Shown here: positions 62,691 to 64,000 of the stretch, piece after piece | Position numbering within the stretch: the stretch's first letter is position 1 | How the letters are laid out: every line of letters starts with the position of its first letter | Assembly (NCBI GenBank): GCA_032433765.1 | Contig: JAVIAB010000092.1 | Coordinates: 67,403,666 to 67,467,665 of the forward strand | Reading direction: 5' to 3' | DNA length: 64,000 nt | Origin: Megaustenia siamemsis | Taxonomy: Eukaryota; Mollusca; Gastropoda; Stylommatophora; Ariophantidae | Notes under the pieces: model-generated | The model's input: only the letters and a program-made list of their open reading frames with translations | Database searches by the model: none | What the model was told of the DNA's origin: nothing | Translations under genes and position numbers: made by a program

Positions 62691-62971
62691 ACCCGTGTGG
62701 CTACCGGAGTCCTCACGGTGAGGGAAGAAAAGGATATAGCTACTGTTACCTGCCACGCATGACGCAAGAGGCGCCGAAGGATGTTTGGAGTCGTCGCATT
62801 TGCAGTCGAGTGTACGGAGCGATCTTGTCAATGGAATTGATAGATCCATTAAGGAAGTGCTGTGACAAGTGGTGTGGCGGATATAGGGTGTTCCTGACTG
62901 CAGAGCACTGGTTCCATGGATAGGATAGGATATGATAGGATAGGATGTTGAACTTAGTATCATCGAGGCTG
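62691..62971 (+). mobile_element. SINE-4 copy 2
   Basis: Shares with 30.69 kb the head CCCGTGTGGCTACCGGAGTC, the hairpin CCTCA/TGAGG with a different loop, and the middle CGCAAGAGGCGCCGAAGGAT. It ends in (GGATA)n at 62916-62946. TTGTTTAG at 62683-62690 and 62972-62979 may be a short target duplication. Confidence 0.7.
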
Positions 62972-63119
62972 TTGTTTAGGCCTCTGCGAGTACAAAGTGA
63001 ATAATTACTTTGAGTCATACGACTGCCTGAAATATATAATATATTGTACGTGGATTGCTTAAAACAAATCCAACTTATTTATATAATATTTACTGTAGTG
63101 GTTGGACCGAAAGTGCTAT

Positions 63120-63970
63120 CCAGTCTAGTACTTGATTTAAAGAAAACTTAGCAGTGAAGACAATAGTAGATGTTTTAGAAAGTTACCTGAATGACAAAAA
63201 AGAACATGGTAGAAGAGTTTATAGAGTGGACTGAATGACAAGAAAGAAGATTGTAACTTTTTTTTTTTTTTTATCGCCTAGATTACAAGTAAAGAACATT
63301 GAAATCACCTTCTAAACTGTGGCTTGAATTACAAGAAAGATCACTGCAATAGACCTTGAAATGTGATCTGAATCGCCAATAAATAACAGTCATTTTCTTC
63401 TTAGTCCTCTGAACTCCGGTCCGAGCATAAGGCACCCACAAAAGATCTCCACCCAATCCGGTCTGGAGCATGAATAGACAACTCTCGCCAGGACCTGCCA
63501 GCCTCTTTCATTTCATCATGTATGGTTCGTCGCCATGTCATCAATGGTCTGCCTCTACTTCGTTTGTCAGGTGGTGTTCATGTTAATGATATGTTAGATG
63601 CCTAAATAACAGTCTAATGTTCTTTTAACAGTGGCTCTAGTCACAAATAATATTGCGACCAACAATATAAAGGTGGGATGCCTGGCAGAAAATAGCATTG
63701 AAGTTTACTTTTAAATTGCGACAAGAGTGTGAAATATATACTCACAGTAAAATATAATATAGTTGACGTTCTAAAGAGATGTTCGATGCACACACAAGAC
63801 AAAATTGCAGTTGTCTCGCTGAAAAATGGACTGATGCACAGAAAACATATTGTAATTGACTCTTTAAAATTTGATCTAAATAACAAGAAAAGATTATAAC
63901 TAATGTTTACAAAATGAATGACACGAAGGAGTGCTGTAGTTGCGTTATAAGCGTGACATGAATGATCAAA
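63120..63970 (+). repeat. Degenerate ~43-45 bp minisatellite, interrupted
   Basis: Units resemble GAATGACAAGAAAGAAGATT followed by GTAACT..., for example near 63190, 63235, 63334, 63829, 63876 and 63922. Strong divergence. It is split at 63392-63603 by a LINE tail. Confidence 0.65.
63392..63603 (-). mobile_element. 5'-truncated LINE tail (212 bp) with target-site duplication
   Basis: Minus strand: PPDKRSRGRPLMTWRRTIHD, EMKEAGRSWRELSIHAPDRI and GWRSFVGALCSDRSSED, stop, the typical last ~60 residues of a LINE ORF. The duplication AAATAACAGTC at 63381-63391 and 63604-63614 is exact. The C-terminal frame is intact, so it is a relatively recent, strongly truncated insertion. Confidence 0.85.
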
Positions 63971-63971
63971 A

Positions 63972-64000
63972 AAAATTATATATATATATATATATATATA
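63972..64000. repeat. (TA)n tract at window edge
   Basis: A TA run reaching the right edge; its full length is unknown. Confidence 0.9.

Overview
The window reads as a repeat-rich stretch of an invertebrate animal nuclear genome. The best guess is a mollusc, probably a gastropod. This is an inference from three things: many lineages of non-LTR retrotransposon (LINE), several tRNA-derived SINE-like families, and a broken secreted/receptor-like gene combining EGF repeats with a galactose-binding-like domain, an architecture common in molluscs. No bacterial operon, CRISPR array, rRNA or intact tRNA gene is visible. No intact host protein-coding gene could be supported. The species is not determinable from the sequence alone.

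Labels used here are mine. LINE-A and LINE-B end in (TGA)n tails. LINE-C is an endonuclease+RT element with a (GAA)n tail. LINE-D, E, F, G and H are other RT or C-terminal types. SINE-1, SINE-2 and SINE-3 are tRNA-like short elements. SINE-4 is a short element with a (GATA)/(GGATA) tail. MiniRetro is a retroposon with an internal 36-bp minisatellite and a (GA)n tail. Rep-D, Rep-E, Rep-F and Rep-G are short dispersed repeats.

Layout. 0-10 kb: LINE-B 3' end, SINE-1, a 223-bp tandem duplication, two inverted pieces of a transposase-like pseudogene, LINE-A and LINE-C tails, a MITE with long terminal inverted repeats, a 42-bp minisatellite, and a LINE-B copy split by a 983-bp MiniRetro. 10-15 kb: MiniRetro with an expanded minisatellite, the EGF/galactose-binding pseudogene on the minus strand, and a 1.2-kb LINE-A. 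15-24 kb: mostly unexplained DNA, 65-bp and 30-bp repeats, LINE-F, SINE-2, a SINE-1/Rep-D/SINE-3 chain, opposed LINE endonuclease pieces, Rep-E and LINE-D. 24-32 kb: LINE-E, LINE-C fragments and one nearly full-length but broken LINE-C (28.4-31.8 kb) carrying a SINE-4 insertion. 32-45 kb: SINE-1, MiniRetro, SINE-3, a perfect (TG)210 tract, LINE and SINE-2 fragments. 45-53 kb: LINE-E-like, LINE-B, Rep-D, a LINE-A whose 5' part lies inverted, a composite two-headed SINE, LINE-H and LINE-D. 53-64 kb: paralogous empty sites, LINE-G, SINE-1, Rep-E, AT-rich microsatellites, SINE-4 and a degenerate minisatellite broken by a LINE tail.

The genes do not form a pathway. The biology visible is retroposition: target-site duplications, nested insertions, 5' truncation, and sharing of 3' tails or core segments between elements. 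The most notable items are the MiniRetro family, which appears to move a minisatellite by retroposition, the composite SINE at 49.86-50.22 kb, and the two insertion events documented by paralogous empty sites near 55.5 kb.
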